Assembly: GCA_965238155.1 (NCBI GenBank)
Contig: OZ250175.1
Location: 1,364,001 to 1,428,000 of the forward strand
Direction: 5' to 3'
DNA from: BJGV01 sp964196335
GTDB taxonomy: Bacteria; Pseudomonadota; Gammaproteobacteria; Burkholderiales; Nitrosomonadaceae
Length of the DNA stretch: 64,000 nt
Shown here: in pieces, positions 35,895 to 46,067 of the stretch
Numbering within the stretch: position 1 is the stretch's first letter
How the letters are laid out: every line of letters begins with the position of its first letter
The notes under the pieces: model-generated
Told to the model about the DNA's origin: nothing
Database searches by the model: none
What the model saw: only the letters and a program-made list of their open reading frames with translations
Program-made: the position numbers and the translations under genes

Positions 35895-37328
35895 ATGTCT
35901 AAGAAAATTGGGCTGGCTCTGGGACTATTTGCGTTTATATATACTATGGCATCAGCACCGCCTGCCGACATGAGCGAACAGGCCTGGGCCACAGCAGGAG
36001 TAGGTATGTTGATGGTAGCTTGGTGGGCCACCCAGGTTCTTCCTGTACCAGTCACTTCATTACTTCCGATTGTTTTATTTCCATTAATAGGAATAAGTTC
36101 AGTTCGTGAGGCTGCGGCACCCTATGCCAACCCTGTAATATTCCTGTTGTTAGGTGGCTTTATTATTGCAACAGCTCTGCAACGTTGGCAATTACACAGG
36201 CGCCTGGCATTATTGATTTTACGTTTAGCAGGTAGTCATCCACATTCAATTGTTGGTGGTTTCATGTTTGCCAGTGCATTTTTGTCAATGTGGATTAGTA
36301 ACACTGCAACGACAATTATGATGCTACCAATTGCGATATCACTTGCCCAGGTCATGCTTGAGGGGCAATCTAAAGAAATAACTGATAAATTCACTATTTG
36401 TCTCTTATTAGGGATTGCTTATGCAGCAAGTATCGGAGGACTTGGTACCCTGATCGGTACGCCTCCCAATGCAATGATGGCAGCCTTCATGACAGAAACT
36501 TACGGTATCAACATCGGATTTGCCAAATGGATGACTTTTGGTATACCAATTATATGCCTACTGTTACCTCTTGCATGGTTGTTATTAACACGTCTGATAT
36601 TCAATATTAACCTGCCACATAATAAATCTACTGTTATAACTGTTGACAGTGAACTAGAGTCTATGGGGCCTGTAAGCACGCCGGAGAAACGCACAGCGAT
36701 TGTCTTTTCCCTCATTGCTTTGGCCTGGGTAATACGGCCAGCCTTGCAACAGCTTCCAGGTCTGGCTGAACTAAGCGATACAACTATAGCTATAGCAGGT
36801 GCAATTTCACTTTTTTTAATCCCATCAGGAGATAAACTGAAAAAAAATACTCAGCTACTGGACTGGGCAACAGCTGTGAGTATTCCCTGGGGTGTATTAC
36901 TATTATTTGGTGGCGGCCTTAGCCTGGCAGCTATGATAAGTAGCAGTGGTTTGGCTATCTGGCTAGGTAGCGTATTATCTGTACTTACTAATTTTCATAT
37001 TTTTATTCTAATATTATCCATCGTTACATTAGTAGTATTTTTGACCGAACTTACCAGTAATACAGCAACTACTGCAACTCTGCTACCTGTTTTGGGGGGC
37101 ATCGCAACTGCAGCTTATATAGAGCCTATGTTGCTAATTGCGCCAATGGCCCTTGCTGCAAGTTGTGCTTTTATGTTGCCTGTTGCTACTGCCCCTAATG
37201 CAATTGTATTTGGCTCCGGTAAAGTATCAATTCCTCAGATGGCAAAAGCAGGGTTTTCTCTGAATCTGCTAGTCATTACACTTATCACTCCAATGGCTTA
37301 TCTATTAATTCCAATAATTTTTCTGTAA
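35895..37328 (+). CDS. SLC13/DASS-family anion:sodium symporter
   Basis: 477 residues from the ATG at 35895 (AAGG 10 bp upstream; the TTG at 35889 is too close). Eleven or more membrane helices. SNTATTIMMLPIAISLA and SNTATTATLLPVLGGIA are the paired Ser-Asn-Thr sodium/anion sites of the family. Imports dicarboxylates, sulfate or phosphate; the exact anion is not evident. Confidence 0.9.
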   Translation: MSKKIGLALGLFAFIYTMASAPPADMSEQAWATAGVGMLMVAWWATQVLPVPVTSLLPIVLFPLIGISSVREAAAPYANPVIFLLLGGFIIATALQRWQLHRRLALLILRLAGSHPHSIVGGFMFASAFLSMWISNTATTIMMLPIAISLAQVMLEGQSKEITDKFTICLLLGIAYAASIGGLGTLIGTPPNAMMAAFMTETYGINIGFAKWMTFGIPIICLLLPLAWLLLTRLIFNINLPHNKSTVITVDSELESMGPVSTPEKRTAIVFSLIALAWVIRPALQQLPGLAELSDTTIAIAGAISLFLIPSGDKLKKNTQLLDWATAVSIPWGVLLLFGGGLSLAAMISSSGLAIWLGSVLSVLTNFHIFILILSIVTLVVFLTELTSNTATTATLLPVLGGIATAAYIEPMLLIAPMALAASCAFMLPVATAPNAIVFGSGKVSIPQMAKAGFSLNLLVITLITPMAYLLIPIIFL

Positions 37329-37456
37329 TAAATCTGTTGATGTAACTGAGTTCTTTAACTCCAAAATGCATACTTCTATTGAAATCAAACCAAATACAAC
37401 CATATATTCTGTATAAACAATACATATTTAGTTTAATCAACTTTAAAGGAAGAAAA

Positions 37457-37777
37457 ATGGACTCAAAAGATGAGTTTGTCCGTAAGATGCATTCAAATCT
37501 AGATCAGTTGAATAATAAAATAAATGATCTTGTTGCAAAAATAGAACAAACCGAAGAGCAACTCAGTAATGAATATCATCAACAAGTCTCGGTACTAAAA
37601 AACAAACATGATGAGATTCGCAGAAAGTTGAATCATATTGAAGAGTCAGGTGAAAATGCATGGGAGGATATGCAAGCGGGTGTTGAATTGGCCTGGGAAG
37701 ATATAAATATGGGAATTGATACGGCATGGGATGCTATTAACGAAGCAATAAACTCAGCAAAATCCCGTTTCAAATAA
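37457..37777 (+). CDS. Small coiled-coil protein
   Basis: 106 residues from the ATG at 37457 (AAAGGAAG upstream); a longer in-frame start at 37379 lacks a ribosome site. Residues 10-60 form a strong coiled coil (LDQLNNKINDLVAKIEQTEEQL), then a Trp/acidic amphipathic C-terminus (ENAWEDMQAGVELAWEDIN) with a repeated AWEDI/AWDAI motif. Resembles stress-induced coiled-coil proteins of unknown function. Cytosolic. Confidence 0.65.
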   Translation: MDSKDEFVRKMHSNLDQLNNKINDLVAKIEQTEEQLSNEYHQQVSVLKNKHDEIRRKLNHIEESGENAWEDMQAGVELAWEDINMGIDTAWDAINEAINSAKSRFK

Positions 37778-37809
37778 ATGATGTCAGAGAAGGCAACATT
37801 TCTTATTGC

Positions 37810-39198
37810 TTACAATTTCAGAATATCTCCTTCCTGTGGCACATCTACCCTTAGTCCCAGTTTTTGGTTTATATGATCACAAAATTCCTGTTTGGTCTGC
37901 TTTTCACCATGCACAACGTGAACAGAAGGATCACTATTGAAATTGCTTATCCAGCGCGTTAAATCATCAACGTCTCCATGGGCAGACAGGCCACCCACTG
38001 TATGGATCTGTGCATGTACAGAATAGAGGATACCGTGGATTTTGACTTGCTCATGACCGTCCACTAACTTACGGCCTAACGTACCATTTGCCTGATATCC
38101 GACAATCATTATGTGAGCACCTTTTTTCGAAATGTTCTGCTTTAAGTGATGAATAATGCGCCCGCCATTACACATTCCGCTACCGGCAATAATGATGGCC
38201 CCTGTCTTGATATTATTAATCGCCATCGAATCTTCCACAGCAGAACACAGGTGTAAATTCTTCAATCGCGGCATTTCATTGACCTTGTGCCGGAGACGGG
38301 TAGCATCTTCGTCATATAGATGCGGATACTCCCAATACACTTTACTTGCCTTTATAGCCATTGGGCTATCAAGAATAATTTTCCAGCGATCCAGCTCCCA
38401 TTCTTTGTAATAAGTGCCCATGAAATAAAGAACTTCCTGGCTGCGACCTATAGAAAAAGCGGGGATCAGAAGATTCCCGTTCTCATGTCGAGCCATACTA
38501 ATAATGCTGCCAATCTCATCTATCGTTTTTTGCTGATTACGATGACGACGGTTTCCGTAGGTACTCTCAATCAACACATGGTCAGCAGATTGGATAATGG
38601 CTGGATCATTTAGAATAGGAGTATCGTACTGGCCCAGATCACCACTGAAAACGATTTTCTGCTCTCTGCCCTCTTCTTCTATCCAGATCTCTACACTACT
38701 GGAACCAAGGATATGCCCTGCATCCTGAAAACAAATATGAATTCCCGGAAGTATTTCTCGTTTCTCTCTGTAGCGCAAACCAACAAAGCTCTCCAGTGAC
38801 TTCCGTGCGTCTTTAATTGTGTAGAGTGGTTCAATTAGTGACTTCTTCTTCCTGTTACGCCACTTATTCTCATACTCAGCATCGCGCTCCTGTAAAGACG
38901 CTGAATCCTGCAACATGATCTTACATAGATCACACGTTGCCTTCTGCGCATAGATCGGGCCACGATAACCTTGCCTGATTAATAAAGGAATTCTGCCTGA
39001 ATGATCAATGTGGCCATGACTAAGTACAACTGCACTAATCTTATTCGGTGAAAATGGAAAAGGCTCCCGGTTCCTGGCCTCAACATCACGCTTCCCCTAA
39101 ATTAAACCACAGTCCAACAACACCAATTGCCCATTGGCCCGAAAAATATGGCAGAAACCTGTTATGCCACTAGTAGCTCCATAGAATTCTATATGCAT
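37810..39198 (-). pseudogene. MBL/beta-CASP ribonuclease-like protein with in-frame amber stop
   Basis: From 39198 the frame encodes MHIEFYGATSGITGFCH, LVLLDCGLI, then TAG at 39097-39099 where homologues have Gln (GLFQGKR). After the stop the same frame continues GKRDVEARNREPFPFSP and the catalytic SHGHIDHSG, then the beta-CASP domain with DLCKIMLQDS and the RNA-specificity C-terminus. Without readthrough the longest ATG ORF begins at 38916 and lacks the metal site. One base change (CAG to TAG) explains it. The intact 462-codon product would be a zinc-dependent RNase like RNase J or CPSF. Confidence 0.85.
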
Positions 39199-39498
39199 GA
39201 ATGTTCTGCTTGTCTATACTCAAATAAATACCAAAACTCGTGAAATGTATTTAATTTAATTACAAAATGTAGATAAAGAGTCACGAATTATCAGATAATT
39301 TTTTCCATATTAGTATGGTCAGGTACCCACTATTTATTAATTTTAACAAAAAGAAAAATAGAAGCAAAACTGATGAGCAGCACCATTTAACTCAGTTTAG
39401 GTATGAACGATTCTTTAAAGAATTTAATATAAAATACACTTCTATTACAAATCAATAAGTAAGATCTAAATAGTAAAATATAAAATTAAGGAGCAGTC
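39199..39498. other. Gene-free stretch
   Basis: 300 bp without a supported ORF, hairpin or repeat. Confidence 0.35.
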
Positions 39499-40250
39499 AT
39501 GTTTTTTAAAAATTCAGTGCCGGCCTTTCCTATTATTATCCTAAGCTTAATGATAGTCAGCACAATGACTTGGGCAGCAGATAGTGAGAAGCGATATATA
39601 ACAGTAACCGGTCATGGGAAGATATCAGCCATACCTGATACAGCATGGGTGTCTGGCGGGGTTCATACCCAGGCCAAAACAGCTACAGAAGCACTAAATA
39701 ATAATAATAATTTAATGGAAGCAGTAATTGAAGTCCTGAAAAATGCCAATATCAGGAATAAAAATATCCAAACATCAGGTTTTAATGTCCATCCTATTTA
39801 TGATCGCTCTAAAAGCTCAGGCTACAGAAGCCTAACTCACCGAAAATTACGGGCTACAGAGTTTCTAATTCTGTGACAATTAAAATTATTGATACTGATA
39901 AGCTCGGTAAATTACTTGATAAATTAGTTAGTTCCGGAAGCAACCAGATATCCGGGATCAGATTTGGATTTAATGATAGTCAGGAATTACTTGATGAAGC
40001 ACGAAAGCTTGCCATAACTAATGCCGGAGAAAAAGCAAAGCTTTATGCAAAAACTGCTGGTGTTGATGTTGGTAATATTATCAGTATTAGTGAATTAGGC
40101 GCCAGAATGCCTCAACCAGTTTATCGCCTTACTGAAATGCGTCAGGCAAAAATAATGTCTGATGCCAGCACGGTACCTGTTGTAAGTGGAGAACAAGATA
40201 TTTCCGCTTCAGTAAATGTGGTATATGAGTTAATGATCAGAGATGATTAA
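39499..40250 (+). pseudogene. SIMPL-domain (DUF541) periplasmic protein with frameshift
   Basis: Signal peptide (IIILSLMIVSTMTWA), then the DUF541 pattern ITVTGHGKISAIPDTAWVSGGV. Near 39846 the frame breaks; shifting by one base after SLTHR gives KITGYRVSNSVTIKI, the exact family block, and the rest runs to 40250. One missing C in CACC would explain it. The intact protein (~250 residues) is a small periplasmic protein of unclear role, seen in oxidative or envelope stress. Confidence 0.85.
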
Positions 40251-40360
40251 ACTCAAATAAATACCAGGAATATCCTGATGATACTTTACTGTAAGTAAGT
40301 TATAAGGTCAGGAATTATTTATAGTTACTTTATCCCAACAGCTTAATGAATTCATTGATA

Positions 40361-40636
40361 TTAGAACTGGTATTGTAATAACGGACTGTCATCTCTATTT
40401 TTATCATACACACGATGGTTCTTATGTCGTCTTATTCTGTAATCATCAATATTGCGGTCATTAACCTCAGTTTGAGTAACAGGTCCTCTCGCATCATCCA
40501 CCTGTTTAATTTCATGCACTTTATCTGATGACTCACGCTCTATTTTTTCCAGATAGTAATTATCTAAAATAATCAGATCACCGGCATATACCTGATACGA
40601 GAAAAAGAGCAGGATTACAGGAACAAGTATTTTCAT
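40361..40636 (-). CDS. Small secreted protein of unknown function
   Basis: 91 residues: signal peptide (MKILVPVILLFFSYQVYA), then a highly charged mature part with DDARGPVTQTEVNDRNIDDYRIRRHKN. No family recognised. Convergent with the SIMPL gene. Confidence 0.55.
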   Translation of the reverse strand: MKILVPVILLFFSYQVYAGDLIILDNYYLEKIERESSDKVHEIKQVDDARGPVTQTEVNDRNIDDYRIRRHKNHRVYDKNRDDSPLLQYQF

Positions 40637-40728
40637 GGATATATCTTTAAAATAATCAGTATGTTACTCACAGTAATAATAGAATATTCTAACAAATACA
40701 CAAGTTAATCCCGTCATTTACTCCCTCG

Positions 40729-41037
40729 TCAACCAAGGATCCTCGTTACGCATGATGGATTTATTAATATAGCATGGAGTGCACCATGTGCATCATAAAA
40801 TTCCATTTTTATTTTTCCCTGACCACCAGGCTCTTGAATTAAATGTTTTTTACCAATTTGCGCTCTTAGAATATTCTGCTCAGATTCAGTAAGCCCCAGG
40901 AACATTTCCAAAGGAAGAGTCAGTAATTTGACTGTATCTCCTTTTCTGAGGAGTGTACCTTGATGGTCAAAATATTTGTTACCTGATCCTGATTTCTTAG
41001 CTAACTTGCCATTATGGCTAATAATTTTTTTATCCAT
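40729..41037 (-). CDS. Small SH3-like-looking protein, family member 2
   Basis: 102 residues from the ATG at 41037. Shares KGDTVKLLTLPLEMFLGLTE, AQIGKKHLIQEPGGQGKIKM, and the ending INPSCVTRILG with 33790 and 55676. It has an extra basic N-terminal stretch. Function unknown. Confidence 0.65.
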   Translation of the reverse strand: MDKKIISHNGKLAKKSGSGNKYFDHQGTLLRKGDTVKLLTLPLEMFLGLTESEQNILRAQIGKKHLIQEPGGQGKIKMEFYDAHGALHAILINPSCVTRILG

Positions 41038-41112
41038 AGTCAATAAATAACGCTTAACCAGCTGAATAGTCAGCTATCACAGTAGTAAACAGTATGTAAT
41101 TTGTAATTACTT

Positions 41113-41165
41113 AGATACAGAATCAATTTAAAATTTTATGGGACAGCCCTGTATATTCTGTATCT
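41113..41165. repeat. 11-bp inverted repeat
   Basis: AGATACAGAAT and ATTCTGTATCT are exact inverted repeats 31 bp apart, with an inner ACAG-CC-CTGT. Between two divergent genes in a 385-bp gene-free stretch; could be a regulatory hairpin. Confidence 0.45.
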
Positions 41166-41422
41166 CTCATTTAACTGAAAGCATATTCTATGCCAGTAAT
41201 TATCTATATAATTACATTATAATTATATGGAATTTAAGTGCCCGAAACTGTCACAAATTACAGTTTTTTGTCATGTCTTCCGGCTGTTTACAACAACCCT
41301 AAAAGGCATTAATCAATACCATCCGATTTAATAAAATGGAGTGCTTAATATTGTGTAACAATTTCTGATAATTATTTTTCGTATCAGAAAGAGTCCAAAA
41401 TATTTTTTATATGAATGTGTGA

Positions 41423-42130
41423 ATGTTATTTCATGAGTCACAAATGTGCAGAAGAATAATTTATTTTTCTATTATTATTAGTTACATAATATCAACCAGC
41501 GTTATGGCCAAGGACATGCCTGATAATTTTGTTGAGCTTAAGATGTATATTCCTACCATAAATCTAGATATGCGCTATTTCACCACTGACAATTTTGTTG
41601 GAGCACGTATTGATGGGTACAAGAGCCCGAAAGCTCTACTCTCAGTGCAGGCTGCAAACGCTCTTAGGAATGTTCAGTCCGAACTTGCTATTTTTGGGCT
41701 TGGTTTGAAAATTTATGATGCATATCGACCACAACAGGCAGTTGATCATTTTATTCGCTGGGCAAAAAATCCGAATGATATAAAAATGAAATTAAACTAT
41801 TATCCTGAATTGGATAAGGAAAGTCTGTTTACTGAGGGTTATCTTATTGATAGATCCAGCCACTCCAGAGGAAGCGCCATAGATGTATCAATTGTTTCTT
41901 TACATAAAACTGATCCAAAAGAACTGGACATGGGTACAAATTGGGATTTTTTCGGACCGGATTCATGGCCTCGGAGCTTTACGGTAACACCGCAACAACG
42001 CGCAAACAGAATGTTTTTATATCATATGATGCATAAACATGGATTTAAGCCACATGAAAAAGAGTGGTGGCACTTTACTCTAGAAAATGAACCTTATCCT
42101 AATCAGTATTTTGATACTCCGATACAATAA
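41423..42130 (+). CDS. D-alanyl-D-alanine dipeptidase, VanX/DdpX family
   Basis: 235 residues with a signal peptide. Catalytic residues are visible: Arg in YDAYRPQQAV, the zinc site SSHSRGSAIDVS (His, Asp), and EWWHF (Glu and His). These are complete, so the enzyme should be active. It cleaves D-Ala-D-Ala dipeptide, likely in the periplasm for peptidoglycan turnover; no vanH/vanA genes are near, so resistance is not implied. The ribosome-binding site is weak. Confidence 0.92.
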   Translation: MLFHESQMCRRIIYFSIIISYIISTSVMAKDMPDNFVELKMYIPTINLDMRYFTTDNFVGARIDGYKSPKALLSVQAANALRNVQSELAIFGLGLKIYDAYRPQQAVDHFIRWAKNPNDIKMKLNYYPELDKESLFTEGYLIDRSSHSRGSAIDVSIVSLHKTDPKELDMGTNWDFFGPDSWPRSFTVTPQQRANRMFLYHMMHKHGFKPHEKEWWHFTLENEPYPNQYFDTPIQ

Positions 42131-42227
42131 TATTTAATTCATTTACAAATTTTCAACCCAGTATCACTAGATGAGGTCGAATTGCTTTGAGGAATTATCT
42201 TACTTTATCTGAAAATTCTCAGACCGG

Positions 42228-42271
42228 GTCACAGTTGACTATTTAGAAGTATAAAACAGTCATTAATGACC
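42228..42271. repeat. Paired GTCA-N4-TGAC sites, copy 3
   Basis: GTCACAGTTGACT and GTCATTAATGACC, centres 31 bp apart, 68 bp upstream of the methyltransferase gene. Confidence 0.6.
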
Positions 42272-42339
42272 TCGTATAACACAATACAGCCATTTAGAAA
42301 AAACCCAGGAGGCCTGTCCCTCAGGCTATATTAAATACC

Positions 42340-42981
42340 ATGTTCAGACCACCGAGATTCTTATCGTTACAAGCCAGAAAACCAACTGGTCTATTTGGTC
42401 AATATGTAATGACAAGTATTTTTAACAGTGTAAATGCTGATCTGAATTCATTGGTTAAAGAAATACTTAACCCTGAAATAAATGACAAAATCCTAGAAAT
42501 TGGATTTGGTTCCGGAAAGTTAATACATGAAATGGCTGGAATTATTACTGAAGGAATTCTAGAGGGAATTGATTTCTCAGATACGATGCTGAATCAAGCG
42601 AGCAAAGTAAACAGGCAATATATATCAACTGGCATCGTAAAACTTCAGAAAGGTGAATGCAGTAACCTTCCATATGATAACGAATCATTTGATAAGTTAT
42701 GTTCTGTAAATACCTTATATTTCCTAAGTGAACCAGACAAATGTTTCCTGGAAACATTTCGTGTCCTAAAGCACGGGGGGAAGATCGTGATCGGATTCCG
42801 GGATGATAAACAAATGAAACATCTAAATCTCAACAGGGATATATTCAATACCTACTCATTGGATGAAGTAGTTGAGCTGTTAACGAATTCAGGGTTTTCA
42901 AATGCACAAATAGTAAAAAAGGATGGAAAGTGGTTAATGTCATACTGTGCTGTGGCAACCAAGCCAACGGCACAATATTAA
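42340..42981 (+). CDS. Class I SAM-dependent methyltransferase
   Basis: 213 residues. The SAM loop ILEIGFGSGKLIHEMA and the later DKLCSVNTLYFLSEPDKC and LKHGGKIVIG segments are typical. Substrate not evident. Cytosolic. A paired repeat lies 68 bp upstream. Confidence 0.85.
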   Translation: MFRPPRFLSLQARKPTGLFGQYVMTSIFNSVNADLNSLVKEILNPEINDKILEIGFGSGKLIHEMAGIITEGILEGIDFSDTMLNQASKVNRQYISTGIVKLQKGECSNLPYDNESFDKLCSVNTLYFLSEPDKCFLETFRVLKHGGKIVIGFRDDKQMKHLNLNRDIFNTYSLDEVVELLTNSGFSNAQIVKKDGKWLMSYCAVATKPTAQY

Positions 42982-43033
42982 CATTAATTTAACCCTAAAA
43001 TATGGGCTATCCACTTATAAAGAATCAGGCAGT

Positions 43034-44362
43034 TTAAAGCAGGAATGAGAACATATGATTTTTCTCAGTTAATTCTTTGAGTTGCTCACCTGAAATTTCC
43101 TTATGAGTCTTACGTTTTATCATAGCCAGTGCTGCTTTGTCTGTATATGCCTGGAAAGACATTTTCAAGACTCCGCCTTTCATATTTGCAGCTCCTGCAT
43201 CCGTAAGAACAATATGATACTGCTTCCCGCTACTGCGGCCAGGAAGAATAGTAGTCTCTTCACCGTTATCGATACGCTCAACTGCATTATCTATAACTTG
43301 CTGAGCCTTACCTCCAATCATAATTAATGAACCCGGTACAATGTTTGCTTTTAGTGTTCCGTTATTATTGAAGTTGCAATCAACGGCAACGGTATTTGTA
43401 CCCGTTTTAGCTGTTTTACTCAACTTAATGTATGAAACAGTAGCACGTTTACAATAAATTCCCAGGGATGGTTGCATTCCTTTAACCAGCTCAGCAAAAC
43501 CAGATGTTAAATACATTTTATCGGTTTCAGCTTTTTGCTGTTCAAATTTTTCTGCAGAGGAAGCAATTTGTGAATCTAAAAGCTGACGATTCTCAGTAAT
43601 TTTTGAATTCATCTTCTTCACACTGGAAGATACTGCATTAATATTATCCTGTATTCCTCCCAGATCAACATTCTGAGTTGGTGTTGATACAGGAGTAAAG
43701 AAATTGAAAAAAGCCACTGCCAAAGCAATCAGGGAAATGAAAATTGCACTTCTCCCACTATTATTTTTTGGGGGTGAAAAATCAGCAGGTGATTCCATAG
43801 TTATTCTCTGTTCTTCCATAGGTTCTCTCTCTTTTTCCTTAGTTTTTACCTTAACTTCTTTAGCTTTCTTCTCATCTTCCATAGGTTTTTTCTCCTCTTC
43901 CATTGTTTTCATCTCCTCCTTAGTTTTTATTTCAACTTCCTTTGCTTTATTCTTTTCTTCCTGAACTCTCTTTATCTCCGCTTCCCGGGCTTTATTCTCT
44001 GCTTCCTGAACTCTTGTCATTTCCACTTCACGGGCCTTCTTCTCTGCTTCCCGAATTCTCTTCTCTGCTTCTCTAAATTTATTCTCTTCTTCCAGGGCCC
44101 TCTTTCTCACTTCTTCCTGAGCTTTCTTTTTTGCTTCCTGAACTTTTTTCTCTGCTTCTTTGGCTTTCTTCTTTATTTCCTTATCTTTTTCTACTTTTAT
44201 AACTTTTTTTGCTGCTCCCTTAGTCACTTTAGCTTTCTTATCTTTTTTTTCTGTTTCCTTGGCTTTAATCTGTATTTTCTTGATTTCTTTCTGTGTTTCC
44301 TTGGCTTTTTTCGCTATTTTTTTATCTTTTTTTTCTTTCATAGCTTTCTTTTCTTCTGTCAT
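43034..44362 (-). CDS. Large Lys/Glu coiled-coil protein with membrane anchor
   Basis: 442 residues. Residues 1-205 are a continuous K/E-rich coiled coil (repeats like EAEKKAREVE) resembling TolA-type stalks or tropomyosin-like proteins. A membrane helix follows (GRSAIFISLIALAVAFF, ~205-225), then a ~215-residue domain with a short coiled coil and two cysteines. If the coil is cytosolic, the C-terminal domain is periplasmic. Probably an envelope-spanning structural protein. No family beyond composition. Confidence 0.7.
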   Translation of the reverse strand: MTEEKKAMKEKKDKKIAKKAKETQKEIKKIQIKAKETEKKDKKAKVTKGAAKKVIKVEKDKEIKKKAKEAEKKVQEAKKKAQEEVRKRALEEENKFREAEKRIREAEKKAREVEMTRVQEAENKAREAEIKRVQEEKNKAKEVEIKTKEEMKTMEEEKKPMEDEKKAKEVKVKTKEKEREPMEEQRITMESPADFSPPKNNSGRSAIFISLIALAVAFFNFFTPVSTPTQNVDLGGIQDNINAVSSSVKKMNSKITENRQLLDSQIASSAEKFEQQKAETDKMYLTSGFAELVKGMQPSLGIYCKRATVSYIKLSKTAKTGTNTVAVDCNFNNNGTLKANIVPGSLIMIGGKAQQVIDNAVERIDNGEETTILPGRSSGKQYHIVLTDAGAANMKGGVLKMSFQAYTDKAALAMIKRKTHKEISGEQLKELTEKNHMFSFLL

Positions 44363-44579
44363 AAGTTGTTTAAAAAATTAATGGATAATAAGTTAAGTGT
44401 TTGTATTCAAATAATGAATTAATTTATATAGCCCCATAAAACAGCCAAACAACAACTGTTTGATTCTCATTCACAGCCATAAGGATTTGTTGAGTATACT
44501 AGATAAACTTACAGGATTAAATCTCGATATAAGCAAACATGTAATATTTGTTCAGTTTATTTAGAGCTGTAAAAAATAA

Positions 44580-44617
44580 TTATCAGTATGTGTATATAAT
44601 AATACACATACTGATAA
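44580..44617 (-). terminator. 16-bp perfect hairpin with T-tract
   Basis: TTATCAGTATGTGTAT pairs perfectly with its reverse complement around a 6-base loop, followed on the minus strand by ATTATTTTTT. It terminates the Sel1/small membrane protein transcript. Confidence 0.8.
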
Positions 44618-44663
44618 AACTTGCTTCATTTGTTTAATTCCAACCCAAATTAGGATTTATTTT

Positions 44664-44798
44664 TTAATCGTTATTCTCTCTACAGCGTATGCTTCCAAAG
44701 CCTGCCAGACCAAGCCCTATAAGTACAAGAAAAGCACACATAAAGAACGTGGTAATTCCTAGTAGCGGCTTCTTTAAAATTTCTTTTACTTTTAGCAT
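44664..44798 (-). CDS. Small single-pass membrane protein
   Basis: 44 residues with one membrane helix (GITTFFMCAFLVLIGLGLAG) and a charged tail CRENND. GGAGAC sits 6 bp before the ATG and a strong terminator follows, so it is probably translated from the Sel1 transcript. No family recognised. Confidence 0.6.
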   Translation of the reverse strand: MLKVKEILKKPLLGITTFFMCAFLVLIGLGLAGFGSIRCRENND

Positions 44799-44839
44799 AT
44801 AAAAGTCTCCTTTCAGTAACTGCAAACTGACTTTATTTT

Positions 44840-45649
44840 TTATTTACAGCTCTTAAAACTTTTCCTTTCACAAATACGTGCCATCTCTTGCGCATTAATA
44901 ATCTGAGAAACTGTCATTTCTGTAGCTATCCAGGCACGATCTTCCCTTGCATTCATATGTCCATTATTAGCAACAAGTTCGAACCACATATAAGCGCGAA
45001 TATAATCTTGAGTTATGCCCTGTCCGTTTAAATATAGTAAGCCAAGATTATATTGAGAGTATGCATCTCCCTGTTCTGCGGCAAGGCGATACCACTTAGC
45101 TGCTTCCTGATAGTCCTGAGTAACACCTACTCCATGCAGATATGCAGATCCAAGTGTATTCTGCGAAATTGTTCCCCCCTGCTCTGCAGCCAAACGATGC
45201 CATTTAACCGCTTCCTGATAGTCCTGAGATGCACCCTTACCGTAAAGATAGGACATGCCAAGAACAGTTTGCGCAGAAATCTCTCCCTGATCTGCAGCAA
45301 GTCGCAGCCATTTTATTGATTCCTTGCTATCCTTAGTTACGCCCAAGCCAACATCATACATCCCGCCAAGTTTGGCCTGAGAATATGCATCACCCTTTTC
45401 TGCGGCGAGCCGGAACCATTTTGCTGCTTTAGAATAATCCTGAGGAACTCCTTCTCCTCTGAAATACATCTGACCGAGTAAACCCTGAGCTATAACATTC
45501 CCTTCCTCAGCTATCGGGTAGAGTAGTTCCGGAATTTTAGTATGCTGACCTGTACCATATACTTCTATACTATTCTCAAATGAATCTGCACTTGTAACGC
45601 TACTGAATAGCGATGACAGAATGGCCAGAATTAGAATCCGAGTTCTCAT
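44840..45649 (-). CDS. Sel1-repeat secreted protein (copy 3)
   Basis: 269 residues: signal peptide, then five or more Sel1 repeats (GQMYFRGEGVPQDYSKAAKWFRLAA type) and the Cys-containing tail ARICERKSFKSCK shared with copies 1 and 4. Probably a periplasmic solenoid adaptor. The small membrane protein downstream shares its transcript. Confidence 0.85.
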   Translation of the reverse strand: MRTRILILAILSSLFSSVTSADSFENSIEVYGTGQHTKIPELLYPIAEEGNVIAQGLLGQMYFRGEGVPQDYSKAAKWFRLAAEKGDAYSQAKLGGMYDVGLGVTKDSKESIKWLRLAADQGEISAQTVLGMSYLYGKGASQDYQEAVKWHRLAAEQGGTISQNTLGSAYLHGVGVTQDYQEAAKWYRLAAEQGDAYSQYNLGLLYLNGQGITQDYIRAYMWFELVANNGHMNAREDRAWIATEMTVSQIINAQEMARICERKSFKSCK

Positions 45650-46067
45650 TATTCATTCCTCTCTCATATAGATTAGTCCAGTTCCATACAACTGCTCTCA
45701 TTTCTATTTAGCAGAAGATTATGTAAATCAGAAAATTTATTCAGTAATTAAAATCACAAAATGTATGTAAACTATGGAAAGGCAGAATGAGTACGTTGAT
45801 ATTAAATAAATTTAAATCCTTACAAATACGATATTAAAAACAATTTATTTTTAAGATAAATCAATAACTAATCCCGGACAGAAAGGACTCAATGGTACTA
45901 CCTGACCAAACAAGAATGATCAGCCCATTTATCTGAAATATCAGGCACCTGATAGCAGATATAATTACATTGTGATCAGAGATTAAAACGCTTATGATAA
46001 ATTTGACTATATTTTTTAATTATACTGATATCATGCTTTCTCAATGATTCTGGCAATTTTATAAACC
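45650..46067. other. Gene-free divergent region
   Basis: About 420 bp between divergent genes; no supported motif beyond AT-rich promoter-like DNA. Confidence 0.35.

Noticed and set aside
41423..42130. VanX-based vancomycin resistance cluster
   Set aside because: No vanH, vanA or vanRS genes nearby; Gram-negative type dipeptidase in peptidoglycan turnover is more likely.
43704..44381. Plus-strand hydrophobic ORFs within the Lys/Glu coiled-coil gene
   Set aside because: Phe/Ser/Leu-rich composition is the antisense reading of Lys/Glu codons.
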